From Geopseudomonas sagittaria (GTDB taxonomy: Bacteria > Pseudomonadota > Gammaproteobacteria > Pseudomonadales > Pseudomonadaceae): a DNA stretch of 64,000 nt. The notes beneath the pieces were generated by a model. It saw nothing but the letters and a program-made list of their open reading frames with translations, had not been told where the DNA came from and did no database searches. A program made the translations under genes and the position numbers. Of the stretch, positions 50,780 through 59,335 are shown piece after piece. Location: contig NZ_FOXM01000007.1 in NCBI RefSeq assembly GCF_900115715.1, positions 62,001-126,000 of the forward strand. Direction: 5' to 3'. The number at the start of each line of letters is the position of its first letter. Within the stretch, counting starts at the first letter, position 1.

Positions 50780-52191
50780 AGTTCAAGTATCTGACCCTGG
50801 CGCTGGCCGTGGCGCTCGGCGGTTGCAGCCTGATCCCCGACTATCAACGCCCGGCCGCGCCAGTCCAGGTCGACTGGCCGCAGGGCGAGGCCTACCCGCC
50901 GGCGGCGGAGGGCGGGGTGAGCGCTGCCGCACCGGGCTGGCAGGCGTTCTTCCGCGATCCGGCGCTGCAGCGGTTGATCGGCGTGGCGCTCGACAACAAC
51001 CGCGACCTGCGCCAGGCGGCGCTGAACGTCGAGGCCTATCGCGCCCTGCATCGCATCCAGCGCGCCGAGCTGTTCCCCTCGGTCGACGCCGGCGCCGCCG
51101 GCACACGCCAGCGCCTGCCTGACGAACTGTCGCCGAGCGGCGAGTCGGGCATCCACAGCCAGTACGACGTGTCGCTGGGCGTCGCCTACGAGCTGGATCT
51201 GTTCGGCCGCCTGCGCAGCCTCGAACGCTCGGCCCTGGAGGAGTACCTGGCCACCGCGGAGGCGCAGCGCAGCGTGCAGATCGCCCTGGTCGGCGACGTG
51301 GCCACCGCCTACCTGACCTGGCGTACCGACCAGGCCCAGCTGGCGCTGACTCGCTCGACCCTGGACAGCTACACCAAGAGCCTGCGCCTGATCGAGGCCA
51401 GCCAGGAAGTCGGCACCGCCTCGGCGCTCGACGTGCGCCAGGCGCGCAGCCTGGTGGAGCAGGCGCGGGTGCAGCAGGCGCTGTATACCCGCCAGGTGGC
51501 GCAGGACGTCAATGCCCTGCAGCTGCTGCTTGGCAGCGCCGTCCCGGGCGACCTGGCGCAGGGCAGCGGGCTTGACGATCAGCTGCTGGCCGAGCTGCCC
51601 GCCGGCGTGCCGGCGGATCTGCTGCTGCAGCGTCCGGATATCCGCGCCGCCGAGCATCGCCTGCGCGCGGCCAACGCCGATATCGGCGCGGCACGCGCGG
51701 CGTTCTTCCCGAGCGTTCGCCTGACCGCCGCGGCGGGCACCGCCAGCCGCGAGCTGGACGGCTTGTTCGACGGTGGCTCGGGGATCTGGAGCTTCGTCCC
51801 GCAGATCAACGTGCCGATCTTCACCGCTGGCCGGCTCAAGGCCAACCTCGACTACGCGAAGGTGCAGAAGGACATCAATGTCGCGCAGTACGAGCGGAGC
51901 ATCCAGGGCGCCTTCCGCGAAGTCGCCGACGGTCTGGCCGCGCGCGGTACCTACGGCGAACAGCTGCAGGCGCAGCGCGATCTGGTCGACAACAACCGCG
52001 AGTACTACCAGTTGGCCCGCCAGCGCTACGACGAGGGCGTCGACAACTACCTGGCGGTGCTCGACGCCCAGCGCGAGCTGTTCGCCGCCCAGCAGCAGCT
52101 GCTCAGCGACCGCCTGCGCCAGCTGAGCAGCGAGGTGGCGCTGTACAAGGCCCTCGGCGGCGGCTGGAGCGCCGCCGCCGAGCGGGGCTGA
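50776..52191 (+). CDS. ttgI: OprM-family outer-membrane efflux lipoprotein (TtgI/SrpC type)
   Basis: A 471-residue trimeric channel. The lipoprotein signal ends in ALGGC with Cys17 the anchor, followed by SLIPDYQRP, typical of OprM-like proteins. Two outer-membrane-efflux repeats are present, with [15 protein letters not shown] and [22 protein letters not shown] marking the conserved strands. It overlaps the transporter gene by four bases, completing the tripartite pump operon. Confidence 0.94.
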   Translation: MKFKYLTLALAVALGGCSLIPDYQRPAAPVQVDWPQGEAYPPAAEGGVSAAAPGWQAFFRDPALQRLIGVALDNNRDLRQAALNVEAYRALHRIQRAELFPSVDAGAAGTRQRLPDELSPSGESGIHSQYDVSLGVAYELDLFGRLRSLERSALEEYLATAEAQRSVQIALVGDVATAYLTWRTDQAQLALTRSTLDSYTKSLRLIEASQEVGTASALDVRQARSLVEQARVQQALYTRQVAQDVNALQLLLGSAVPGDLAQGSGLDDQLLAELPAGVPADLLLQRPDIRAAEHRLRAANADIGAARAAFFPSVRLTAAAGTASRELDGLFDGGSGIWSFVPQINVPIFTAGRLKANLDYAKVQKDINVAQYERSIQGAFREVADGLAARGTYGEQLQAQRDLVDNNREYYQLARQRYDEGVDNYLAVLDAQRELFAAQQQLLSDRLRQLSSEVALYKALGGGWSAAAERG

Positions 52192-52223
52192 GGCTCGGCA
52201 GGGTCCAGCCCCCTGATGCCCCA

Positions 52224-52265
52224 GCCGTGCACCGATCGATCCGGCCGGATCGATCGGTGCACGGC
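52224..52265. repeat. 42-bp perfect palindrome after the pump operon
   Basis: The left half starts GCCGTGCACC and the right half ends GGTGCACGGC. The centre of symmetry lies between bases 52244 and 52245, and all 21 pairs match. It begins 32 bases after the channel gene stop. As RNA it would make a very stable stem, but no T-run follows. It may act as a terminator-like barrier or mRNA 3'-end stabiliser. Confidence 0.85.
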
Positions 52266-52271
52266 CATCGC

Positions 52272-52311
52272 CTGTCATCACCCTGCAGTCGGCCTGTCAT
52301 CCCGCTTACAC
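52272..52311 (+). promoter_or_regulatory. Two tandem PHO boxes (PhoB sites)
   Basis: Four 7-base units occur at exact 11-base spacing: CTGTCAT at 52272, CTGCAGT at 52283, CTGTCAT at 52294 and CTTACAC at 52305. A PHO box is two such units with a four-base spacer, so two consecutive boxes are present 41-81 bases before plcP. This predicts PhoB-activated expression under phosphate limitation. Confidence 0.8.
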
Positions 52312-52352
52312 GACGCTGCCGCACCCTCGGGGAAATCCGCCGGAGGCCGTCG

Positions 52353-53180
52353 ATGACCCTAGCCCAGCCGCTCCCGTCCAAGCGCAAGCAGTCCGTGCGC
52401 ACCCTGTGGATCTCCGACGTGCATCTGGGGACCCGCGACTGCCAGGCCGAACGCCTGGATGCCTTCCTCAAGCGCTACGCGCCCGAGCGGGTCTATCTGG
52501 TCGGCGACATCATCGACGGCTGGAAGCTGCGCAGCGGCGTGTACTGGCCGCAGAGCCACACCAACGTCATCCGCCGGCTGATCAACATGAGCCGGCGCGG
52601 CACCGAGGTGATCTACGTCACCGGCAACCACGACGAGTGCCTGCGCCGCTACGCGGATCTGGTGCTGGGCAACATCCGCCTGGTCGACGAGGCCGAGCAC
52701 TTCACCGCCGACGGTCGCCGCCTGCTGGTGCTGCACGGCGACCAGTTCGACGTGATCACCCGCTATCACAAGTGGCTGGCCTTTCTCGGCGACTCGGCCT
52801 ACGAGTTCACCCTCACGCTCAACCGCTGGCTCAACCACTGGCGCCAGCGCTGGGGCTACGGCTACTGGTCGCTGTCGGCCTGGCTCAAGCACAAGGTCAA
52901 GGGCGCGGTCAGCTACATCAGCGAGTTCGAGGAGGCGCTGGCCCACGAGTGCACCAAGCGCGGTTTCCACGGCGTGGTCTGCGGGCATATCCACCACGCC
53001 GAGATCCGTCGCGTGGGCGCCATCGAGTACCTCAACTGCGGCGACTGGGTGGAGTCCTGCAGCGCGTTGATCGAGCATGCCGATGGTCGGATCGAACTCT
53101 ACCGCCTGGCGGCCGATGCGCAGGCCGGCGTGGTGGTGGAGGACGACGTCGCCGAGCCCCTGGCGGAGCCACTGTCATGA
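52353..53180 (+). CDS. plcP: PlcP-type metallophosphoesterase (phospholipase C of lipid remodelling)
   Basis: A 275-residue calcineurin-like phosphoesterase with LWISDVHLGTRDCQAE, LVGDIIDGWKL, YVTGNHDE, LLVLHGDQFD and CGHIHHAEIR supplying the metal ligands. It resembles LpxH-like UDP-2,3-diacylglucosamine hydrolases, but YWPQSHTNVIRRL and linkage to a GT4 gene point to PlcP. PlcP removes phospholipid headgroups to give diacylglycerol in phosphate starvation. CGGAGG sits six bases before the ATG. Tandem PHO boxes lie upstream and the gene overlaps agt by ATGA. Confidence 0.87.
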   Translation: MTLAQPLPSKRKQSVRTLWISDVHLGTRDCQAERLDAFLKRYAPERVYLVGDIIDGWKLRSGVYWPQSHTNVIRRLINMSRRGTEVIYVTGNHDECLRRYADLVLGNIRLVDEAEHFTADGRRLLVLHGDQFDVITRYHKWLAFLGDSAYEFTLTLNRWLNHWRQRWGYGYWSLSAWLKHKVKGAVSYISEFEEALAHECTKRGFHGVVCGHIHHAEIRRVGAIEYLNCGDWVESCSALIEHADGRIELYRLAADAQAGVVVEDDVAEPLAEPLS

Positions 53181-54187
53181 GGCTGCTGATCGTCAGCGAC
53201 GCCTGGGCGCCGCAGGTCAACGGCGTGGTTACCAGCCTGCGCGCGCTGGTGGCCGAGTTGGAGCAGCTGGGGCACGAGGTCGGCGTGCTGTCGCCGCAGG
53301 ACTTTCGCACGTTGCCCTGTCCGGGCTATGCGTCTATCCCGCTGGCCTGGGATGTGTGGACGCTGGCGGCGAAGATCCGCGCCTTCGCTCCGGACGCCGT
53401 GCACCTGGCCACCGAGGGGCCGCTGGGCTGGGCCGCGCGACACTGGCTGAAGCGCCAGAAGCAGGCGTTTTCCACGGCGATCCACACGCGCTTTCCCGAG
53501 TATGTGAACGGGCGCTGGCCATGGATACCGCTGGACTGGGGCTATGCCTGGCTGCGCGTCTTCCACCGGCCGAGCAGCGCGGTGCTGGTCAGCACCGAAC
53601 GCCTGCAGGACGAGTTCGCCGGGCATGGCTTCAAGCGCCTGGCGCTGTGGCGCAAGGGCGTGGATCTGCGCCAGTTCCAGCCGCGTCTGGACGCGGGGGA
53701 GAGCGCACCGCGGTTTCTGTATGCCGGGCGCCTGGCACCGGAAAAGAACCTCGAGGCGTTCCTCGACCTCGATCTGCCGGGCGAGAAGCGGGTGGTCGGC
53801 GATGGCCCGCTGCGTGCCGAACTCGAGCGGCGCTATCCGCAGGCGCACTTCTGCGGCTACCTGAGTCCGGATGAACTGGCCGAGGCCTATCGCGGCGCCA
53901 GCGTGCTGGTGTTCCCCTCGCGCACCGACACCCTCGGCCTGGTGATGCTCGAAGCGCTGGCCTGTGGCACGCCGGTGGCGGCTTTTCCGGTGGCCGGGCC
54001 ACTGGACGTGCTGCGCCAGGGCGTCAGCGGGGTGATGGACGAGGATCTGCAGCGCGCCTGCCTGCAGGCGCTGAATCTGGATCGGCGCGCCTGTGCCGCC
54101 GAGGCACAGCGGCAGTCGTGGCAGGTTTCCGCCCAGGAGTTTCTGCAGCTCCAGCCGCGCCTGGATGGCACGCCGTCGCAGGGCTGA
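53177..54187 (+). CDS. agt: Agt-type GT4 glycosyltransferase (copy 2, plcP-linked)
   Basis: A 336-residue GT-B glycosyltransferase that would add sugar to the diacylglycerol made by PlcP, yielding glycolipids that replace phospholipids. It shares most of its sequence with the copy at 42751: MRLLIVSDAWAPQVNGVVTSLRAL, RLAPEKNLEAF and VFPSRTDTLGLVMLEALACGTPV. Its start codon overlaps the plcP stop, so the pair is translationally coupled under the PHO boxes. Confidence 0.88.
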   Translation: MRLLIVSDAWAPQVNGVVTSLRALVAELEQLGHEVGVLSPQDFRTLPCPGYASIPLAWDVWTLAAKIRAFAPDAVHLATEGPLGWAARHWLKRQKQAFSTAIHTRFPEYVNGRWPWIPLDWGYAWLRVFHRPSSAVLVSTERLQDEFAGHGFKRLALWRKGVDLRQFQPRLDAGESAPRFLYAGRLAPEKNLEAFLDLDLPGEKRVVGDGPLRAELERRYPQAHFCGYLSPDELAEAYRGASVLVFPSRTDTLGLVMLEALACGTPVAAFPVAGPLDVLRQGVSGVMDEDLQRACLQALNLDRRACAAEAQRQSWQVSAQEFLQLQPRLDGTPSQG

Positions 54188-54255
54188 GCGGCGCCGGCCG
54201 GCGGGGCGTCAGCCGCTGCGCACGCAAGAGGGAGCCTGCACCTGTGGAGTTGCGC

Positions 54256-54744
54256 TCACGGGCGCTGTTCGCCGCTGAATACCAGGGTCGCCCGGCAGCG
54301 CCGACACAGGTAGCTGCGTCCGCGCAGCACCAGGGCATGGCGCTGCGCGGTGAAGGGAAATTCGCCGTCCGGACACTGGCAGCGGTACAGGTAGGGCCGC
54401 TGCCGGCGCTTCACTTCGTAGCTATGGCAGCGCTCGGCGGGCAGGCCGTAGACCTTGAGCATGATCTGCTGCCATTCGCTGCCGTGCGGACGGATGCCGG
54501 CGCCGAAGCGCTGGTGGGCGACCAGGTGGGCCACCTCGTGGGCCACGGTCTGGCGCAGGAAGTGCTCGCGATTCTCCCGGTACAGCTGGGCGTTGAAGCG
54601 CAGACGGTTCTCCGTGAGGTGGGCGACCCCGGCCTTGAGGCCGCGCAGGCGCAGGCTGATCTGCGGGCGGGGAAAGCGGCAGGCGAAGAAGGCCTCGGCC
54701 TGCTGGTAGCAGGCTTCGACGCGGGCAAGCAACTGTTCGGGCAT
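54256..54744 (-). CDS. sprT: SprT family zinc-dependent protein
   Basis: A 162-residue SprT-like protein with the metal site HEVAH (residues 69-73) and a C-terminal zinc ribbon (YRCQC and CRRC). The domain is that of eukaryotic Spartan proteases, but the cellular role of bacterial SprT is unclear. Length and motif order match Pseudomonas SprT. It points towards the end of agt copy 2. Confidence 0.92.
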   Translation of the reverse strand: MPEQLLARVEACYQQAEAFFACRFPRPQISLRLRGLKAGVAHLTENRLRFNAQLYRENREHFLRQTVAHEVAHLVAHQRFGAGIRPHGSEWQQIMLKVYGLPAERCHSYEVKRRQRPYLYRCQCPDGEFPFTAQRHALVLRGRSYLCRRCRATLVFSGEQRP

Positions 54745-54804
54745 GGGCGAGCCGGGGCAGGGGGCGTGTGCCGATTATGCCAGCCGCGTGCGCTACAAAC
54801 AGCA

Positions 54805-54824
54805 AGGCCGCCCGCAGGCGGCCT
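54805..54824 (-). terminator. Terminator of the Yip1-family gene
   Basis: AGGCCGCC and GGCGGCCT form an eight-bp stem with a four-base loop. On the minus strand it is followed by TTGCTGTTTGT. It lies about 60 bases after the stop at 54888. Confidence 0.65.
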
Positions 54825-54887
54825 CAGAGGTGATGGTCCGTGATTGTTGTTGGGGTATCGACCGGACCTACGCCAAGTTGTCTTGTT

Positions 54888-55487
54888 TCAGCTGGTGTAC
54901 ACCGGGCCCACCCCGAAGCCCCACAGCACCACCGAGATGGCCATCATCGCCACCAGCACTACCAGTCCCACCGCCAGCACCGAGCTGGAGAACATGAAGC
55001 CCTCGTCCTTGGGGATGTTCATGAAGGCCGGGATGCCGACGTACAGCAGGTAGGCCGTGTAGCACACCGCCAGGGTTCCGACGCCCATGGCCAGCCACAG
55101 GTTCGGGTACAGCGCAGCCAGGCCGCCGATGAACAGGGGCGTGGCGCAGTAGGCGGCAAACACCACCGCGTCGGTCAGGCTGGGTCTGGCGTCGTAGGTG
55201 CGCGCCATCCAGTGGATGAACGCCCCCATGGCGGCCACTCCGGCCAGCATGGCCAGGTAGGACAGTACGGTCATCTGCAGTGCGCTGGACTCGGTCAGGC
55301 GTACCGCGTCGCCGCTGCCGAACGACCAGCCGACCTGGGTCGTACCGATATAGGCGGAGACCGCCGGGATGGCGGCCAGGATCAGGACGTGACTCAAATA
55401 CATATGGCTGATGGTTTCTTTGTCGCCACGAATCTCTTGCCATTCTTGATCAGGATGGGTGAAGAGCCCCCAGACGTGGTGGATCAT
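54888..55487 (-). CDS. Yip1-domain inner-membrane protein
   Basis: A 199-residue membrane protein beginning MIHHVWGLFTHPDQEWQEIR and followed by five hydrophobic helices, the pattern of bacterial Yip1/YIPF-domain proteins. Its role is unknown. The ATG at 55487 has GAGG eight bases upstream. An upstream in-frame ATG at 55556 would add a charged, non-conserved stretch and is not favoured. Confidence 0.85.
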   Translation of the reverse strand: MIHHVWGLFTHPDQEWQEIRGDKETISHMYLSHVLILAAIPAVSAYIGTTQVGWSFGSGDAVRLTESSALQMTVLSYLAMLAGVAAMGAFIHWMARTYDARPSLTDAVVFAAYCATPLFIGGLAALYPNLWLAMGVGTLAVCYTAYLLYVGIPAFMNIPKDEGFMFSSSVLAVGLVVLVAMMAISVVLWGFGVGPVYTS

Positions 55488-55646
55488 GATCAGACACCTC
55501 TTCGTTATAGGCGGATCGCCGCTGACAAGGCGCCGGAGGCACGTGACCAGTGCCATCCGGTGCCGGGTCGTCCTCTGCGACCTTATGTCGCAGTATAGGC
55601 GTCTCCCGGTGGGCTGCCGTACCAGCGGATAGAGCGATTTAGCCTC

Positions 55647-56240
55647 TCAGCCACGCTTGTAATAGCGTTCGAGAATTTCCATCGCCTTGTTGATCGACTG
55701 CAGGCGTGAGGTGCTGCCACCGCGATCCGGGTGGTGCTGGCTGACCAGCTGGCGATAGCGCAGGCGGATGGCCGGGTAGTCGGTCCGCGCCTCCAGGCCG
55801 AACAGTTCCAGCGCCGCCTGCTGCTCCTCGCCGCCGTGCATGCGGGTCCAGAAGCTCCGCAGCAGGTGCGCGACATCCTCTTCGCGGGTGTCGCGCAGGT
55901 GGGTCTCGTCGAGGTAGTAGGCGCGCAGCGGGTCATGCCCGGTCAGGCCCTGCTGGCCGTCCTGGTAGGGTAGCAGGCGTACCCGCAGCGGGCTGATGTC
56001 CAGGTGCGCGCTACGCTCGGCCCACAGGCGGTCGCGCAGGCGGTAGAGGGCGTTGAACAGCATGAAGTGGGTGCGAAACAGCACCAGCTTGTCGCTCAGC
56101 GGCAGCTGGGGAATATGCGAGCAGTGCCCATCCTTGAGCTGACGGATGATCTGGTGCTCGCTGAGGCCGGCCGGCGTCTGGCGCAGCAGCACCAGCAGGT
56201 GCTCGGCCAGGTCGAGGGCGGGATCGAAGGAGGTGTCCAT
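55647..56240 (-). CDS. DnaJ-related protein with C-terminal J domain
   Basis: A 197-residue protein with an N-terminal DNAJ-related domain (DLAEHLLVLLRQTPAGLSEHQIIRQL and FRTHFMLFNALYRLRD) and a short C-terminal J domain keeping HPD at 170-172 (SQHHPDRGGS). J domains stimulate Hsp70 ATPases. The partner and client are unknown. It is divergent from ttcA. The start at 56240 is chosen because longer versions run into the ttcA promoter region. Confidence 0.87.
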   Translation of the reverse strand: MDTSFDPALDLAEHLLVLLRQTPAGLSEHQIIRQLKDGHCSHIPQLPLSDKLVLFRTHFMLFNALYRLRDRLWAERSAHLDISPLRVRLLPYQDGQQGLTGHDPLRAYYLDETHLRDTREEDVAHLLRSFWTRMHGGEEQQAALELFGLEARTDYPAIRLRYRQLVSQHHPDRGGSTSRLQSINKAMEILERYYKRG

Positions 56241-56422
56241 ACCGGGCAGCCTAGCATGCCGCTGGGCGGCGACTTTCTGCGTACCCGCGCAACGTGATCC
56301 GCCTCGCAGGACGGGGCGTCGGGCCGCCCATTCGATTGGGCTGGGGTGATCGCCCGTTTGCGCGTAAAATGAGCGCCTTTTTCGCAACTCCCTTTTCGCA
56401 GATCCCCGGATTCCACACCACC

Positions 56423-57247
56423 ATGGGCACCCTTTCGGTCAACCAGAACAAGCTGCAGAAACGCCTGCGTCGCCAGGCCGGCGAAGCCGTCACCGACTTC
56501 AACATGATCGAGGACGGCGACAAGGTCATGGTCTGCCTGTCCGGCGGCAAGGACAGCTACACCATGCTCGACGTGCTGCTCTATCTGCAGAAGGTCGCGC
56601 CGATCAAGTTCGAGATCGTGGCGGTGAACATGGACCAGAAGCAGCCGGGCTTCCCCGAGCACGTGCTGCCCGAGTACCTGAAGTCCATCGGCGTTGACTA
56701 CCACATCATCGAGAAGGACACCTACTCGGTGGTCAAGGAGAAGATCCCGGAAGGCAAGACCACCTGCTCGCTGTGCTCACGCCTGCGCCGCGGCACCTTG
56801 TACACCTATGCCGACGAGATCGGTGCGACCAAGATGGCCCTCGGCCACCATCGCGACGACATCCTCGAGACCTTCTTCCTCAACATGTTCTACGGCGGCA
56901 CCCTCAAGGCCATGCCGCCCAAGCTGCTCTCCGACGACGGCCGCAACGTGGTGATCCGTCCGCTGGCTTACTGCAGCGAGAAGGACATCGAGGCCTACGC
57001 CCAGCTCAAGGAATTCCCGATCATCCCGTGTAACCTGTGCGGCTCGCAGGAGAACCTGCAGCGCCAGGTGGTCAAGGAGATGCTCCACGAGTGGGAGCGC
57101 AAGTCGCCGGGGCGCACCGAGATCATGTTCCGCGCGCTGCAGAACGTGGTGCCCTCGCAGCTGGCCGACCGCAACCTGTTCGATTTCCAGAGCCTGAAGA
57201 TCGACGACGCCGCCACCCCGCGCTTCATCGACGTGATGAGCCTCTGA
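56423..57247 (+). CDS. ttcA: tRNA 2-thiocytidine(32) synthetase TtcA
   Basis: A 274-residue PP-loop ATPase that thiolates cytidine 32 in certain tRNAs using an iron-sulfur cluster. The PP-loop is SGGKDS at residues 40-45. The cluster/active cysteines are C115-x2-C118 (CSLC) and C203-x2-C206 (CNLC). [19 protein letters not shown] is a further signature. The start [12 protein letters not shown] matches the family. TAAAAT at 56365 is a possible -10. Confidence 0.96.
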   Translation: MGTLSVNQNKLQKRLRRQAGEAVTDFNMIEDGDKVMVCLSGGKDSYTMLDVLLYLQKVAPIKFEIVAVNMDQKQPGFPEHVLPEYLKSIGVDYHIIEKDTYSVVKEKIPEGKTTCSLCSRLRRGTLYTYADEIGATKMALGHHRDDILETFFLNMFYGGTLKAMPPKLLSDDGRNVVIRPLAYCSEKDIEAYAQLKEFPIIPCNLCGSQENLQRQVVKEMLHEWERKSPGRTEIMFRALQNVVPSQLADRNLFDFQSLKIDDAATPRFIDVMSL

Positions 57248-57301
57248 TTCGCCCATGAGGCCGGCGCGGATCTCCGCTCCGGCCCGTCCAGGGACGCCGA
57301 C

Positions 57302-57973
57302 ATGCATGACTACCGCTGGCTGCACGAATACTGCCTGAACCGCTTCGGCTCGGCGGCGGCGCTCGACGCCCGCTTGCCGCAGGCGAAGTCGCCAGCCGAG
57401 CTGCGCGCGGTCGGCGACGACCGCTACCTGTCGCTGCTCAGCCTGCGGGTGTTCCGTGCCGGCCTCAAGCACAGTCTGGTGGACGCCAAGTGGCCGGCAT
57501 TCGAGGAGGCGTTCTTCGCCTTCGATCCGCACAAGGTGGTGCTGATGGGCGCCGAGCATCTCGAGCGGCTGATGCAGGACGAGCGCCTGATCCGCCACCT
57601 CGCCAAGCTCAAGAGCGTGCCGCGCAACGCCCAGTTCGTCCTCGACGTGGCACGCGAACACGGCAGCTTCGGCGCGTGGCTGGCTGACTGGCCGGCGAGC
57701 GACATCACCGGCCTGTGGCGCTACTTGGCCAAGCACGGCTGCCAGCTCGGTGGCCTGTCCGCGCCGCGCTTCCTGCGCATGGCCGGCAAGGACACCTTCA
57801 TCCCCACCGACGACGTGGTCGCCGCGCTCAAGGCCCAGGGCATCGTCGACAAGGCGCCGACCAGCCAGCGTGACCTCGCGGCGGTGCAGGCGGCCTTCAA
57901 CCAGTGGCAGGAGCAAAGCGGGCGGCCGCTGTGTCAGCTGTCGACGATGCTGGCCTGCACTGTAAATCATTGA
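57302..57973 (+). CDS. DNA-3-methyladenine glycosylase I-like (Tag-fold) protein
   Basis: A 223-residue protein that aligns by eye with the core of Tag: VFRAGLKHSLVDAKWPAFEEAFFAFDPHKV, then ERLMQDERLIRHLAKLKSVPRNAQFVL. It lacks the N-terminal cysteine of Tag (CGW motif) and the C-terminal His/Cys pair that bind zinc, so activity as a 3-methyladenine glycosylase is uncertain. It starts 54 bases after ttcA and may be co-transcribed. Confidence 0.75.
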   Translation: MHDYRWLHEYCLNRFGSAAALDARLPQAKSPAELRAVGDDRYLSLLSLRVFRAGLKHSLVDAKWPAFEEAFFAFDPHKVVLMGAEHLERLMQDERLIRHLAKLKSVPRNAQFVLDVAREHGSFGAWLADWPASDITGLWRYLAKHGCQLGGLSAPRFLRMAGKDTFIPTDDVVAALKAQGIVDKAPTSQRDLAAVQAAFNQWQEQSGRPLCQLSTMLACTVNH

Positions 57974-58061
57974 AATATATTGTGTTTTTTCTGGTTGCCT
58001 GGAGTCGGTGGCGGGGAGACGGCGGCAATAGCAGATGAAGTCACATTCTGCTCGATAAAAT

Positions 58062-58090
58062 TTGCATATGGGCTTGATAGGCGGCATAGT
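58062..58090 (+). promoter_or_regulatory. Sigma70 promoter of the first NlpC/P60 gene
   Basis: TTGCAT (58062-58067) and CATAGT (58085-58090) are separated by exactly 17 bases and lie 36 bases before the ATG, in a locally AT-rich stretch. Confidence 0.55.
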
Positions 58091-58126
58091 CGCGCCTCAT
58101 CAATTTTCTCAGACACGGTTGTGCCC

Positions 58127-58714
58127 ATGCTCAAGCGCTTAGCACCCCTCGTGCCAATTACCCTGGCCCTCCTGCTGACTGCCTGCGCCAGCACCTCGCA
58201 GCAGCAGCAAAGCTACAGCAGTCCCCATCAGAGCCTGTCCTTCGAACTGGATGCCGCCAGCGCCGCCAAGGCGGAAGAGAGCAGCGTCGAGCAGCAGCTG
58301 CTCGATGGCAAACCCTACGAACTGCCGAGCCTCGACTCCCTGCTGGTGCGTGGCTTCTCGCTGATCGGCACGCCGTATCGTTACGGCGGCTCCTCGACCA
58401 AGACCGGCTTCGACTGCAGCGGTTTCATCGGCTACCTGTTCCGCGAAGAGGCGGGCATCAAGCTGCCGCGCTCGACCCGCGAGATGATCAACTTGCCGGC
58501 GCCGAAAGTGGCTCGTCACGACCTGCAGCCCGGCGATCTGATCTTCTTCGCCACCAGCGGGCGCGGTCGCGTCGATCACGCCGGCATCTATATCGGCGAC
58601 GACGAGTTCATCCACTCCGCCAGCCGTCGCAGCGGCGGGGTACGAGTAGACAAGCTGTCCAGCGGTTACTGGAACAGCCGCTATCTGATGGCCAAGCGCG
58701 TTATCGACGAATAA
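58127..58714 (+). CDS. NlpC/P60-family peptidoglycan hydrolase lipoprotein (first)
   Basis: A 195-residue lipoprotein with lipobox LLTAC (Cys20) and a C-terminal NlpC/P60 domain. The catalytic residues are Cys97 in TGFDCSGFIGY, His151 in RVDHAGIYIG and His163 in FIHSASRR. Such enzymes cut D-Glu-mesoDAP type bonds in cell-wall peptides. The mature protein should be membrane-anchored in the periplasm. A second family member follows 72 bases downstream. Confidence 0.9.
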   Translation: MLKRLAPLVPITLALLLTACASTSQQQQSYSSPHQSLSFELDAASAAKAEESSVEQQLLDGKPYELPSLDSLLVRGFSLIGTPYRYGGSSTKTGFDCSGFIGYLFREEAGIKLPRSTREMINLPAPKVARHDLQPGDLIFFATSGRGRVDHAGIYIGDDEFIHSASRRSGGVRVDKLSSGYWNSRYLMAKRVIDE

Positions 58715-58786
58715 ATCGGCCCCCGACTTGCTTAGTCAGGACGGGCACGGCTAGGGTCAGAGTGTTTCAGCAAGGATTTGCTCCCG

Positions 58787-59299
58787 ATGACCATGCCGGC
58801 CCGTCTCGCCTGTATTGCCTTTGCCCTTCTCTTGGCGGCCTGCTCCTCGCAGGCGCCGCTTCCTCCTGCCGCATCCCTGCCAGCGTCGTCCCCGCACGCC
58901 GACGAGGTACTGTTGCGCGCCATCGGCCTGGTCGGCACTCCTTATCGCTGGGGTGGCAACACGCCGGACAGTGGTTTCGACTGCAGCGGCCTGATCGGTT
59001 ACGTCTACCGCGATGCCGCCGGCCTGCAACTGCCGCGCACCACCCGCGAAATGAGCACCCTGCGCGCACCGCAGGTACCGCGCCAGCAGCTGCGCTCCGG
59101 CGATCTGGTGTTCTTCGCCACCAACGGTGACGGCCAGGTCAGTCATGCCGGCATCTATGTCGGCGAGGGCCGTTTTGTCCACGCGCCGAGCAGCGGCGGC
59201 ACCGTGCGTCTCGATAGCCTGAGCAGCGGCTACTGGCAGACGCGCTACCTCGACGGTCGCCGCGTACTCGGCGAGGCGCGCCTGGCGCACAATCCCTGA
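58787..59299 (+). CDS. NlpC/P60-family peptidoglycan hydrolase lipoprotein (second)
   Basis: A 170-residue lipoprotein with lipobox LLAAC (Cys19) and a minimal NlpC/P60 domain: Cys66 in SGFDCSGLIGY, His120 in QVSHAGIYVG and His132 in FVHAPSS. The linker between anchor and domain is much shorter than in its neighbour, so it may reach a different layer of the wall. AAGGA lies ten bases before the ATG. An in-frame TTG at 58778 is an alternative. Confidence 0.88.
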   Translation: MTMPARLACIAFALLLAACSSQAPLPPAASLPASSPHADEVLLRAIGLVGTPYRWGGNTPDSGFDCSGLIGYVYRDAAGLQLPRTTREMSTLRAPQVPRQQLRSGDLVFFATNGDGQVSHAGIYVGEGRFVHAPSSGGTVRLDSLSSGYWQTRYLDGRRVLGEARLAHNP

Positions 59300-59335
59300 G
59301 TTGCGTTCCCAGAGCCGCCTGCCGTGCCGGCTGGC

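Noticed and set aside
57302..57973. Annotating the Tag-like protein simply as 3-methyladenine glycosylase (tag).
   Set aside because: The zinc ligands that define Tag are absent, so only a fold-level name is used.
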